Shown: piece by piece, positions 39,758-48,281 of the stretch
Layout: the number at the start of each line of letters is the position of its first letter
How positions within the stretch are numbered: position 1 is the stretch's first letter
DNA from: Methanobrevibacter smithii ATCC 35061
GTDB lineage: Archaea; Methanobacteriota; Methanobacteria; Methanobacteriales; Methanobacteriaceae
NCBI RefSeq assembly: GCF_000016525.1
Contig: NC_009515.1
Coordinates: 248,001-312,000, forward strand
Reading direction: 5' to 3'
Length of the DNA: 64,000 nt
Program-made: the position numbers and the translations under genes
The notes under the pieces: model-generated
Databases searched by the model: none
What the model saw: the letters and a program-made list of their open reading frames with translations, nothing else
Told to the model about the DNA's origin: nothing

Positions 39758-40183
39758 TCAGTTATTTTCAATAGCTTCACGAACTTTTTTAATAGCGATT
39801 TCCTTTTTAGCCGGATATGCTGCTATTTTAACTTTAAGATGAATTGAATCTCCAGAATCTACAATTGTAATTTTTTCGTCAACTGCATCTTCTTTAGATA
39901 ATCGTAAAAATAAATTTCCTTTATCATCAACTTTGCGTTCCAAATCATTATTTAATTTATCAAGTTGATTTTGGTCTAATTCTAAGAGTAAATTAAAAAA
40001 AGCTTTTGTTTGTCTTTTCTTATCTACAACACCTGAGAGTATAATGATTTTATCTTCCATTAATCCTTCTGCATCTTCACTTTCAATTTCAGCATCTGGA
40101 AATATGTTGTAGATGGCCTGAGTTAATTCATCGAGATTTTCACTCTCATAAACAAACTCTCTAAATCTGATATTATGAATCAT
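39758..40183 (-). CDS. Archaeal RNA-binding protein (COG1325-like)
   Basis: 141 residues with IHNIRFREFVYESENLDEL at the start and KEIAIKKVREAIENN at the end, matching the archaeal family often annotated as an exosome-associated or RNA-binding protein and found next to rpl15e. It starts 30 bases after rpl15e on the same strand, so it is cotranscribed with a ribosomal protein. A role in RNA or ribosome maturation is inferred from this context. Confidence 0.78.
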   Translation of the reverse strand: MIHNIRFREFVYESENLDELTQAIYNIFPDAEIESEDAEGLMEDKIIILSGVVDKKRQTKAFFNLLLELDQNQLDKLNNDLERKVDDKGNLFLRLSKEDAVDEKITIVDSGDSIHLKVKIAAYPAKKEIAIKKVREAIENN

Positions 40184-40213
40184 TTTATCAAAAAAGGTAT
40201 TAAGAAAGGAGAT

Positions 40214-40768
40214 TTATTTTTTTCTCCTTGCTTGTTCACTACCTTTTCCTTTGGAAGTTAATCCACGTCCTTTAGTTCCAGCACTAGTTAAGCCTCTGAG
40301 AGCTCTGTTAGTGTGTTTTTTGGAGCAAATCCAATTGATTTTTTCATCATTAACAATAGAAGGACTTTGTGGATCTACTAAAATAACTTCATAATATTTA
40401 TATTTACCGTCAGCCCATACCCAGTAAGAGTTTAATACTTCTAAATTAGGGTATTTTTTAGCTACACGTTCTTCAGCAATCCTTTGAATGGATTTAGCTT
40501 GGGTAATTTTGTTTACACCCATTCTTTTAGGTTTACGTCCTCCGATAAAACGAGATTTCCTTCTTCCACCACGTCTTACTCTGGTTCTTACTAAAACGAA
40601 ACCTTTTTTAGCTCTGTAACCTAAACTTCTAGCTCTATCAAGCCTGGTTGGTCTTTCAATTCTTTGAACTGCTGATTGCCTTCTCCATTTAGGAGCTCTT
40701 TCCCACATTAATTCCCTTACATAGGATTCATCTGGGTTTTTCCATGCATCTCTAATATATTTATACAT
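40214..40768 (-). CDS. rpl15e: Large-subunit ribosomal protein L15e
   Basis: 184 residues, very basic. [20 protein letters not shown] at the N-terminus and the [22 protein letters not shown] core are the L15e hallmark of archaeal and eukaryotic ribosomes. GGTG precedes the ATG. The 5' leader contains two inverted repeats, described separately. Confidence 0.97.
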   Translation of the reverse strand: MYKYIRDAWKNPDESYVRELMWERAPKWRRQSAVQRIERPTRLDRARSLGYRAKKGFVLVRTRVRRGGRRKSRFIGGRKPKRMGVNKITQAKSIQRIAEERVAKKYPNLEVLNSYWVWADGKYKYYEVILVDPQSPSIVNDEKINWICSKKHTNRALRGLTSAGTKGRGLTSKGKGSEQARRKK

Positions 40769-40786
40769 AATAACACCTTTTGTTCA

Positions 40787-40823
40787 GCTTTTTTAAAAAG
40801 CCACATCCATGAGACATTGTCTC
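40787..40823 (-). promoter_or_regulatory. Two inverted repeats in the rpl15e leader
   Basis: On the minus strand GAGAC-AAT-GTCTC (40811-40823) is followed by an A/T-rich dyad GGCTTTTTAAAAAAGCT (about 40786-40802). Both lie within 60 bases upstream of the start codon, just ahead of the GGTG ribosome site. They could form tandem hairpins in the leader of a ribosomal protein mRNA. Autoregulation is speculation. Confidence 0.35.
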
Positions 40824-40980
40824 GAAAAAAGTTATGTAATCGTCAATAAATCAACGATAATAAAATATTTGTTTTGTTTATTTATAAAGTTATGGTTAAA
40901 CATATAAAGAAAAATTAGTATTGAGTGTTAACGAATTATTTATAATTAATCCCATATAAATATTAATGAGGATGAAAAGT

Positions 40981-41379
40981 ATGAAAATGCCTGATAAATT
41001 AGATTCAAAACTGCTGGCTCCCTGCGGAATAAACTGCATCAGCTGTGAGAGATATCAAAATCCGTGTGCAGGATGTTTAATAGGTGATGACGGAAAAACT
41101 AAAGCCAGTTTGAAATGCAAAATAAAATCCTGCTTTGATACAAAGAATTTTAGCTATTGCGGAAGGTGTAGTGAATTTCCATGCCCTCAAATGAAAAAAC
41201 ACAGCAAAAAATACATCAAAAGATATGATTTAAATACACTTGAAAGTGCCAAAAGAATAAAAAATATGGGTATTGGCAAAATAACAGATTCAGACCGTGA
41301 AAAATGGACCTGTCCACAATGTGGCGGAGTAATTAAATTTCAAACTAAAAAATGCAGTGAATGTGACTATTCATTATAA
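40981..41379 (+). CDS. DUF3795-type Cys-rich protein with zinc ribbon
   Basis: About 132 residues. The N-terminal part LLAPCGINCISCERYQNPCAGC is the DUF3795 pattern, followed by further Cys (LKCKIKSC, YCGRCSEFPC). The C-terminal CPQCGGVIKF...CSECDY is a zinc ribbon. Function unknown, probably metal binding. In-frame ATGs exist at 40966 and 40972, but GAGG lies nine bases before the ATG at 40981, so that start is used. It stands alone before the importer operon. Confidence 0.8.
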   Translation: MKMPDKLDSKLLAPCGINCISCERYQNPCAGCLIGDDGKTKASLKCKIKSCFDTKNFSYCGRCSEFPCPQMKKHSKKYIKRYDLNTLESAKRIKNMGIGKITDSDREKWTCPQCGGVIKFQTKKCSECDYSL

Positions 41380-41391
41380 CTCTTTTTTTAA

Positions 41392-41531
41392 AAGTAATAC
41401 TTATGGCTAAAATAAGCTTATAAAAGTAATACTCCCTTATTTTTTAAAAAATAATACTTAATATATAAATAAAATAAAAAAAAAGTAATACTTAATACTT
41501 TTAGGCAAAATAAAGTATTTTAGTAATACTT
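41392..41531 (+). promoter_or_regulatory. Array of five AAGTAATACTT palindromes before the importer operon
   Basis: AAGTA-A-TACTT is an 11-base odd palindrome. It occurs at 41392-41402 and 41483-41493 exactly, and with one change each at 41424-41434, 41449-41459 and 41521-41531. Centres are 25-38 bases apart. An inverted pair AATAC-N16-GTATT (41494-41519) also lies here, with spacing like nickel regulator sites. The array ends 119 bases before the substrate-binding protein gene. A metal-responsive repressor such as NikR is the best guess from the operon content. Confidence 0.65.
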
Positions 41532-41649
41532 TTTTTAGTAAACCTTATTAATTATTACGATAATAAAAATTATTAGGTTGTTATTATATCATACTAAATA
41601 TTATATTGATATTACTAACAAGCTACTTTTTTAATAATTAAAACGAAAT

Positions 41650-43278
41650 GTGAAAAAAATGGATAGAAAATATCTTATAGGTGCAATACTTGTAATTATT
41701 GTTATAATTATAGGATGTGCTGTTTATTTCGGACAGTCACATGTAGAACGTGCTGATGACGAACTTGTAGTTGCAGCTTACAGTCACGGAGGAGAACCAG
41801 AATCTGGTTTTGATCCGATTTTAGGTTGGAACTATTATTCAGAACCTTTAATACAAAGTACTTTATTAAAAATGAACAGAAATATGAGTTATGAAAATGA
41901 TTTAGCCACTAATTATACAATAAGTGATGATTATAAAACATACACTGTTCAAATAAGAGATGATGTTAAATTTACCGACAACACACCATTAGATGCTGAA
42001 GATGTTGCATTTACATATAATGAAGCTAAAAAAACTGGAGCTAGCTTAGACTTAAGTAATATGAATAATGCAACTGCAGTAAACCCAACTACAGTACAAT
42101 TTGATTTAAACAAATCAGATTCCACTTTCCTAGATAAATTAGCATATATTGGTATAGTACCATCTGATTCCTACAACAATGAAACTTATGGAAGTAACCC
42201 TGTTGGATCAGGACCATATAAATTTGCTCAATGGGATAAAGGTCAGCAAGTAATTTTAGAAAGAAATGACAATTATTATGGAGACCAACCGGAATTCAAA
42301 AAATTAACTATTCTTTTCGCTCAAAATGAAGCTGCATTTAATGCTGCTAAAAATAAAGAAGTAGATGTATCTGCTGTACCTTTAGCTTATGCAAAAGAAA
42401 ATGTTGACGGATACAATATGTATCTCATGGACACTATTGATGTAAGAGGAATTTCCCTACCAACTAAAATGAATACTGGTGAAAAGAATCCTGACGGTGG
42501 AGATGTAGGTAACAATGTAACTGGAGATATCGCAATTAGAAAAGCTCTAAACTATGGTATTGACAGAACCAGCCTTTGTGAAGGTGCATTAAACGGAATA
42601 GGATATCCTAATTACGATGGAATTGCTCACCAATTACCATGGGCAAACAATGCAACTGCTATTGAAGACGGAGACATTGCAAAAGCAAATGAAACCTTGG
42701 AAAAAGCAGGATGGGTTGACAGTGATGGTGACGGAATCCGTGAGAAAAACGGAACCAAAGCATCCTTCGAATTATATTACTCATCTGATGCTCCTGAAAG
42801 ACAAGCAATTGCAGTTTCTGTTTCTGAACAAGCAAAAGAAATGGGTATTGAAGTAAAAGCTATTGGTTCTAATTGGGATGAAATGGATGGAATTAAAAAT
42901 TCACAGGCAATTGTCTGGGGATTCGGAAGTACTGACCCGTCAACAATCTGGTCAGAATACCACAGTTCCCAGGCAGGTATTGGATACAATAACCCATCAT
43001 ATGTAAACGACAGTGTTATTGATCAACATATTGACAATGCATTTAAACAATCACGTGAAAGTTCATATTCCGAATGGTCTAATGCAGTTTGGGACGGCAG
43101 TCATGGTATTTCACCACAAGGTGACGCATCATGGTTATGGATCGGTGAAATCAAATACGGATATTTCGTAGATGACAGCTTAGACATATCCAACGATACT
43201 GCTCTTTTACAACCTCACGGAGGAGACATATTTGGAAACATATATGACTGGAAACGTGTTTCATCAATAGAAAAATGA
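41650..43278 (+). CDS. Nickel/peptide-type ABC substrate-binding protein
   Basis: 542 residues, family 5 solute-binding protein (DppA/NikA). Residues 6-26 are a hydrophobic segment with a Cys (IIIGCAVYF), either an uncleaved anchor or a lipobox-like signal, which holds the protein outside the membrane. Family features: YTVQIRDDVKFTDNTPLDAEDV near residue 95, cut here, GSGPYKFAQWDKGQ near 180, and AIRKALNYGIDR near 297. Start codon GTG; the ATG four codons later is an alternative. It heads the five-gene importer. Substrate is nickel or oligopeptides. The adjacent [NiFe] hydrogenase cluster and the upstream operator array favour nickel, but sequence alone cannot decide. Confidence 0.85.
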   Translation: MKKMDRKYLIGAILVIIVIIIGCAVYFGQSHVERADDELVVAAYSHGGEPESGFDPILGWNYYSEPLIQSTLLKMNRNMSYENDLATNYTISDDYKTYTVQIRDDVKFTDNTPLDAEDVAFTYNEAKKTGASLDLSNMNNATAVNPTTVQFDLNKSDSTFLDKLAYIGIVPSDSYNNETYGSNPVGSGPYKFAQWDKGQQVILERNDNYYGDQPEFKKLTILFAQNEAAFNAAKNKEVDVSAVPLAYAKENVDGYNMYLMDTIDVRGISLPTKMNTGEKNPDGGDVGNNVTGDIAIRKALNYGIDRTSLCEGALNGIGYPNYDGIAHQLPWANNATAIEDGDIAKANETLEKAGWVDSDGDGIREKNGTKASFELYYSSDAPERQAIAVSVSEQAKEMGIEVKAIGSNWDEMDGIKNSQAIVWGFGSTDPSTIWSEYHSSQAGIGYNNPSYVNDSVIDQHIDNAFKQSRESSYSEWSNAVWDGSHGISPQGDASWLWIGEIKYGYFVDDSLDISNDTALLQPHGGDIFGNIYDWKRVSSIEK

Positions 43279-43322
43279 TTTAAATGATTCAAATCATTTA
43301 AAATCATTTTATTACTTTTTTT
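43273..43322 (+). terminator. Hairpin between binding protein and permease genes (attenuator)
   Basis: Overlapping the stop codon of the binding protein gene, the arms AAATGATTTAAATGAT and ATCATTTAAAATCATTT pair almost perfectly around a TCAA loop with one bulge, followed by T-rich sequence up to 43322. In binding-protein-dependent transporters a partial terminator at this place gives more binding protein than membrane subunits. Confidence 0.65.
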
Positions 43323-44331
43323 GGACAACGATATTATGTCAAATCATGAAAAAATACTCAAATTTTTAGGATATCGGCTGGTAAGATTTATCATCCTACT
43401 TATTGCAATTATTATAATCAGTTTTATAATGGTCGATTTATCACCAATAAATCCTGTAAAGACTTATATCAGTAATATGATTGTCAGTCCAGAACAAGTT
43501 GCAGCATTGGAAGCCTATTGGGGTGTTAATGAACCTATAACTGCCAAAATAATGAATTGGTTAGGTAATATTATTCATGGTGATTTAGGAAATTCATTAA
43601 TATTTAGAATACCTGTTATAGATGTTATTAAAGAAAAATTTTTCGCATCATTAATCTTAATGATGACATCCTGGGCAATATCAGGAGTTCTTGGATTTTT
43701 ATTAGGAATTGTTGCAGGGTATAAAAAAGATACCTGGATTGACAAAGCAATCAAAGTTTACTGTTACATTTTACAGTCTGCTCCAACATTTTGGATTGCA
43801 TTAATTATATTAATGGTATTCAGTATTCAGCTTGGATGGTTCCCTTCAGGACTTGGAGTTCCAATTGGAAGTTTAAGCCAGGATGTAACTATATGGGAAT
43901 GGTTAAACCGTTTAATTTTACCGGCATTTACATTAAGTATCTTAGGTGTAGCTCAAATTGCATTGTATACCAGAGATAAGTTAATTGAAGAAATGAACAG
44001 TGATTATTTCTTATTTGCAAAAGCAAGAGGAGAACACGGATGGTCACTTATTAAAAGACACGGAATCAGGAATGTTCTTTTGCCAGCAATTACACTGCAA
44101 TTTTTAAGTTTCAGTGAACTGTTTGGAGGAGCAGTTCTTGTAGAACAAGTATTTACATATCCTGGAATTGGACAGGCTGCAGTTTCAGCAGGTTTAAGAA
44201 GTGATGTTCCATTATTATTGGGAATTGTCATATTCAGTGCAATATTCGTTTATGTAGGTAATTTAATAGCAGATATTATTTACAACTTTGTAGACCCTAG
44301 AATTAAAGAAGGTGAAGAGGATGGTCAATAA
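43321..44331 (+). CDS. ABC permease, DppB/NikB family
   Basis: About 336 residues, six membrane helices, with the GxxLGxxxGY motif region FLLGIVAGYKKD and the ATPase-coupling loop FAKARGEHGWSLIKRHGIRN. The frame opens with TTG at 43321, and ATG at 43336 (MSNHEKILKF) is equally possible because no clear ribosome site is seen. First membrane subunit of the importer. Its end overlaps the next permease. Confidence 0.9.
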   Translation: MDNDIMSNHEKILKFLGYRLVRFIILLIAIIIISFIMVDLSPINPVKTYISNMIVSPEQVAALEAYWGVNEPITAKIMNWLGNIIHGDLGNSLIFRIPVIDVIKEKFFASLILMMTSWAISGVLGFLLGIVAGYKKDTWIDKAIKVYCYILQSAPTFWIALIILMVFSIQLGWFPSGLGVPIGSLSQDVTIWEWLNRLILPAFTLSILGVAQIALYTRDKLIEEMNSDYFLFAKARGEHGWSLIKRHGIRNVLLPAITLQFLSFSELFGGAVLVEQVFTYPGIGQAAVSAGLRSDVPLLLGIVIFSAIFVYVGNLIADIIYNFVDPRIKEGEEDGQ

Positions 44332-45169
44332 AAACAAAAAAACATCAAAATTAAATATGAATCTAAGAACAAAAACATTATTGACTATATCTTTAATAGT
44401 ATTACTTTTAGTTTTAGTAATAATTACCAGCTTATCCATAAATCCAGGAGATATTAAAACAAATTTCCAGCTAATGAACCAGGCTCCGTCATTTGAACAC
44501 TTATTCGGTACTGACTGGATAGGCAGAGATATGTTTACCCGTACATTAAAAGGATTAGGATTAAGTATCCAGATTGGAATTGTTGCATCAATATTAAGTA
44601 GTATAATAGCAGTGATTCTTGGATTATTGTCCAGTTTCAACAAATATTTTGACACTTTTGTTTCATGGATTGTAGATTTATTCCTGTCTGTGCCTCACAT
44701 ATTGGCAATAATTCTTATTTCAATTGCATTAGGAGGAGGGGCATTTGGAGTTACTGTCGGTGTTGCATTGACACATTGGACATCCCTAACAAGAGTTCTT
44801 AGAGCTGAAATAAAACAGATTCAAACTTCAGAATATGTAAAACTATCTAAAAACCTTGGAAAATCTAAACTTTGGATAGCTACAAAACAGATATTGCCTT
44901 TAATTGTAAGTCAGATAATAGTTGGAACTATATTAATTTTCCCTCATGCAATTATGCACGAAGCCAGTGTTACATTTTTAGGATTCGGATTATCTCCTCA
45001 CGAACCTGCTATTGGAGTTATCTTATCTGAATCAATGAAATATCTTGCAACTGGAAACTGGTGGTTAGCACTATTCCCTGGTTTATCTTTATTAATAATT
45101 GTATTGCTCTTTGATATAGTTGGAGAAAATATTAAAAAATTACTTAATCCGGCAAGTGCAAATAACTAG
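44321..45169 (+). CDS. ABC permease, DppC/NikC family
   Basis: About 282 residues with an N-terminal helix, then the typical HLFGTDWIGRDMFTRTLKG block near residue 65 and the coupling loop VKLSKNLGKSKLWIATKQILP. The frame is open from GTG at 44312, but GGTG is then part of the ribosome site, so the ATG at 44321 is chosen. It overlaps the upstream permease by 11 bases, so the two are translationally coupled. Confidence 0.9.
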   Translation: MVNKNKKTSKLNMNLRTKTLLTISLIVLLLVLVIITSLSINPGDIKTNFQLMNQAPSFEHLFGTDWIGRDMFTRTLKGLGLSIQIGIVASILSSIIAVILGLLSSFNKYFDTFVSWIVDLFLSVPHILAIILISIALGGGAFGVTVGVALTHWTSLTRVLRAEIKQIQTSEYVKLSKNLGKSKLWIATKQILPLIVSQIIVGTILIFPHAIMHEASVTFLGFGLSPHEPAIGVILSESMKYLATGNWWLALFPGLSLLIIVLLFDIVGENIKKLLNPASANN

Positions 45170-45180
45170 GAAGTGTCAAG

Positions 45181-46113
45181 ATGAATAAACTATTAGACGT
45201 TAATAATGTATCAATCTCATTTATACAATACACAAAAGGATTAAAACAGCAAAATCTTAAAGTAATTACAGATTTAACCTTGGATATTGAAGAAGGAGAA
45301 ATTTTAGCAGTATTAGGTTCAAGCGGATCTGGAAAAAGTTTATTAGCACATGCAATATTAGGCATTTTACCGGATAATGCTGATTTAAATGGAGAAATAA
45401 AATATAACGGAAATGTTTTAAATCAAAAAGCAAAAGAAGAAATTCGGGGAAAAGAAATTTCATTAATTCCACAGTCCGTTAATTTTCTAGACCCTTTAAT
45501 GAAAATAGCTGACCAGGTTATTGGAGAATGTGAAACTGAAGAGGAATGCCGTGAAAAACAAATAAAACAAAGAAAAATATTTGAAAAATACGGATTAAGT
45601 GAAGATGTTGACAATATGTACCCATTCCAATTATCCGGAGGAATGGCAAGACGTGTTTTAATTTCAACAGCTCTTCTTTCAAACCCTAAATTAATAATTG
45701 CTGATGAACCAACTCCAGGATTAGATCAAAAATCAGTTAAAGAAACCTTAAATTATCTAAAACAGATGGCTGATGACAATGTAGGGGTACTGTTAATTAC
45801 TCACGACATTTATGCAGCTTTAGAAGTTGCCAACAGAATTTGTATATTTTATTCCGGTTTTGTAATTGAAATAGTTGATACAAAAGACTTTAAAGAAGGT
45901 AAAAACTTATTACATCCATATACTCAGGCATTATATGAAGCATTGCCTAAAAATGGATTTAAACTAACTAAAGGGCATCAGCCATTACACGGAGAAATTC
46001 CAAACGGATGTCCGTACTATGACCGGTGTGATTCTCCTTTAGAATACTGTAATGAAAAAAGACCTAACTTAATTAACAACATCAGATGTTTTAAATACAA
46101 TCAGGAGGAATAA
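45181..46113 (+). CDS. ABC ATPase, DppD/NikD family
   Basis: 310 residues: Walker A GSSGSGKSLL, signature LSGGMARR, Walker B LIIADEPTPGLD, switch His in LITHDI. The C-terminal oligopeptide domain ends with four Cys (GCPYYDRCDSPLEYC and a later IRC), the Fe-S-like site seen in DppD-type subunits. It energises the importer together with the shorter ATPase that follows one base later. Confidence 0.9.
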   Translation: MNKLLDVNNVSISFIQYTKGLKQQNLKVITDLTLDIEEGEILAVLGSSGSGKSLLAHAILGILPDNADLNGEIKYNGNVLNQKAKEEIRGKEISLIPQSVNFLDPLMKIADQVIGECETEEECREKQIKQRKIFEKYGLSEDVDNMYPFQLSGGMARRVLISTALLSNPKLIIADEPTPGLDQKSVKETLNYLKQMADDNVGVLLITHDIYAALEVANRICIFYSGFVIEIVDTKDFKEGKNLLHPYTQALYEALPKNGFKLTKGHQPLHGEIPNGCPYYDRCDSPLEYCNEKRPNLINNIRCFKYNQEE

Positions 46114-46114
46114 A

Positions 46115-46729
46115 ATGGAATTAATTGGAAAAAACATAACCTACAAATATCCTTCTTCAAAAAAATATGTTTTAAAAGATGTGGATATCACATTAAACAG
46201 CGATAAAATTACTGGACTAATTGGAGAAAGCGGAAAGGGTAAATCAACATTATGTAAAATATTATCTAATTATATTCCAAAATATGATGGGGAAGTTTAT
46301 CTGGATAATCAGATACTTCCTAAAAATGGATTTTGCCCTGTTCAATTAATTTTTCAGCACCCTGAAAAAGTAATGAATCCAAAATGGAAAATGAAAGATA
46401 TTTTAGAAGAATCCTGGAATGTCAGTGATGATTTAATAAGTGAATTTGGTATTCAGCAGTCATGGATGAGCAGATATCCAAGTGAGCTTTCAGGTGGAGA
46501 ACTGCAAAGATACTCTGTTTTAAGATCACTGAATCCGAAAACAAAGTTTTTAATAGCTGATGAAATGACAACAATGCTTGATGCAGTCACACAGGTGCAA
46601 ATATTGGATTCAGTTATTAAAATTATTAAAAAAAGAAAAATGGGATTACTTATTGTAAGTCATGACTTAGACTTAATCGATACCATTTGTGATGATAAAA
46701 TTTATTTAAAAGATATTAATAATATTTAA
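46115..46729 (+). CDS. ABC ATPase, NikE-like, short form
   Basis: 204 residues: Walker A GESGKGKSTL, signature LSGGELQR, Walker B FLIADEMTTMLD, switch His in VSHDLDL. It lacks the C-terminal oligopeptide domain carried by its partner, and the short length is typical of nickel-type second ATPases (NikE/CntF-like). That leans toward metal rather than peptide transport. GGAGG precedes the ATG. Last gene of the importer operon, convergent with the CBS gene. Confidence 0.88.
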   Translation: MELIGKNITYKYPSSKKYVLKDVDITLNSDKITGLIGESGKGKSTLCKILSNYIPKYDGEVYLDNQILPKNGFCPVQLIFQHPEKVMNPKWKMKDILEESWNVSDDLISEFGIQQSWMSRYPSELSGGELQRYSVLRSLNPKTKFLIADEMTTMLDAVTQVQILDSVIKIIKKRKMGLLIVSHDLDLIDTICDDKIYLKDINNI

Positions 46730-46741
46730 ACTATTAATATC

Positions 46742-47377
46742 TTATTTTCTAGCTTTTCCTACTTTACGGGCGATTACCAATTCCCCAACAGATATTAATC
46801 CTGCAAAGAAATTTTCAAGACCTTTGGTTGCCCAAATAGCCTCACCAAAAGTAGCTTCCCTTATTGTTGCTTCATAATCTTCAGGTTTTACTTTTTTACC
46901 GGTTGCCCTTTTAGAAACAATAGCTGCTGCAGCCATTAATTCATCCCAGGTTACACCTTTTAACTGTTTGCACATTGCAACATATAACTTGTAAACTTTA
47001 ATATCATAAAGTGCAGACAAAAGTTCTACAATATCACAAGCACGAATCATTCCCACAACCTGATTATCATCATTTAAAACAGGTACAGTAACAAATTTAT
47101 TGTTTGCTGTTTCTATAACTGCAAGTCTTGAAGGTGCATTTTCATTGATAGTAGTTATTTCTTCATAGGAACTCATGATTTCCTTAATTTTATCATTACC
47201 TTCACGTAACCCCTTAGTAATTTCAAAAGAAGTTACCCATCCAACCAAATGTTTATTATCATCTACAACAGGGCATGTGAACCTACGTATTTTTTCCATG
47301 GTGATAGAAACATCTTTAACACTGTCCTCAGGACTTATATATACAAATTTTTTATCCATTAACTCTTTAGCTTTCAT
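46742..47377 (-). CDS. CBS-domain protein at the end of the eha cluster
   Basis: 211 residues. Two CBS domains cover 1-120 (KELMDKKFVYISPEDSVKDV; then VPVLNDDNQVVGMIRACDIVE), which usually bind adenosyl ligands. A helical C-terminal domain of about 85 residues follows (GVTWDELMAAAAIVSKRATGK). It is the last gene of the minus-strand unit that carries the polyferredoxin and Ftr paralogue, so an energy-status sensor for this module is a reasonable guess. GGGG precedes the ATG. Confidence 0.8.
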   Translation of the reverse strand: MKAKELMDKKFVYISPEDSVKDVSITMEKIRRFTCPVVDDNKHLVGWVTSFEITKGLREGNDKIKEIMSSYEEITTINENAPSRLAVIETANNKFVTVPVLNDDNQVVGMIRACDIVELLSALYDIKVYKLYVAMCKQLKGVTWDELMAAAAIVSKRATGKKVKPEDYEATIREATFGEAIWATKGLENFFAGLISVGELVIARKVGKARK

Positions 47378-47389
47378 AAAACAACCCCT

Positions 47390-48214
47390 TTAGTCAATTT
47401 CAACAAAGTTCAACGCCCCAACAGGACAGTGACTTGTACAATTAATACATCTTATGCATTTATCATTATTCAATACCACTTTCTCTTCATCTAACCAAAT
47501 AGCTTCCACAGGACAGTTCTCTTCACACAAATAACAGTTAACACATTCGTCCTGATTAATTTCAAGATTTTTAGTGTGAACAATAGGTCCGATAGTTCTG
47601 TCTAATTTAACAGAGTCATTTTCGCAAAATTGAACACAGGCCCCGCATCCAATACATAACTTTTTATTAATGACCGGATACAATACATCATCTTCCAGTT
47701 CAATATCAACATCAATGCCCAATTCTTCAAAATAGGACTTGAACTCCAATGTGAAAGCATCAGTTGGGCAAAATTTAGCACAGTTATCGTAATTGGCAAG
47801 ATCAGAATAATCAATAGAAATATCATTCATTCTAACTACCCTATGAGGACGACTAATACTAGCTAAATTATATTCAATAGCCTCATCACCTTCATCATGA
47901 TTATATGAAACTTTATTGTCTATTAATTTAATAGCTGAAACAGGACATGTTTGAACACATATTTCACATTTAACACAATCATGAGTGATTTTAGCTATTT
48001 TAAAAATATTAGCTGGTTCAATAGCATCAACCGGACATTGGTCAACACACATATTACATCTTATACAACGTGGTGCTATAGCAATGATTTCTTTTTGAGA
48101 AAAGAATTTATTTAACTCAAACTGAAAATCATCCCCACTATCATGTATTTCCACAGATTTTAAGAGAATTTCACGCTCCAAACTACTTATCTGCTTATCA
48201 AAAGATATATTCAT
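47390..48214 (-). CDS. Polyferredoxin (third in the eha region)
   Basis: 274 residues with five full CxxCxxCxxxC ferredoxin motifs (CIRCNMCVDQCP, CVKCEICVQTCP, CIGCGACVQFCE, CVNCYLCEENCP, CIRCINCTSHCP) and a sixth with only two Cys (NCAKFCPTDA), so five or six [4Fe-4S] clusters. The N-terminal 50 residues have no Cys. Likely an electron wire between Eha and downstream reductases. It lies 12 bases ahead of the CBS gene and after the kinase gene. Confidence 0.88.
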   Translation of the reverse strand: MNISFDKQISSLEREILLKSVEIHDSGDDFQFELNKFFSQKEIIAIAPRCIRCNMCVDQCPVDAIEPANIFKIAKITHDCVKCEICVQTCPVSAIKLIDNKVSYNHDEGDEAIEYNLASISRPHRVVRMNDISIDYSDLANYDNCAKFCPTDAFTLEFKSYFEELGIDVDIELEDDVLYPVINKKLCIGCGACVQFCENDSVKLDRTIGPIVHTKNLEINQDECVNCYLCEENCPVEAIWLDEEKVVLNNDKCIRCINCTSHCPVGALNFVEID

Positions 48215-48281
48215 ACTATTACCAACTGAATAATTTTTTATTTAAATTTAATTTTTGTTTTTAATAATTAATAAAGATTAT

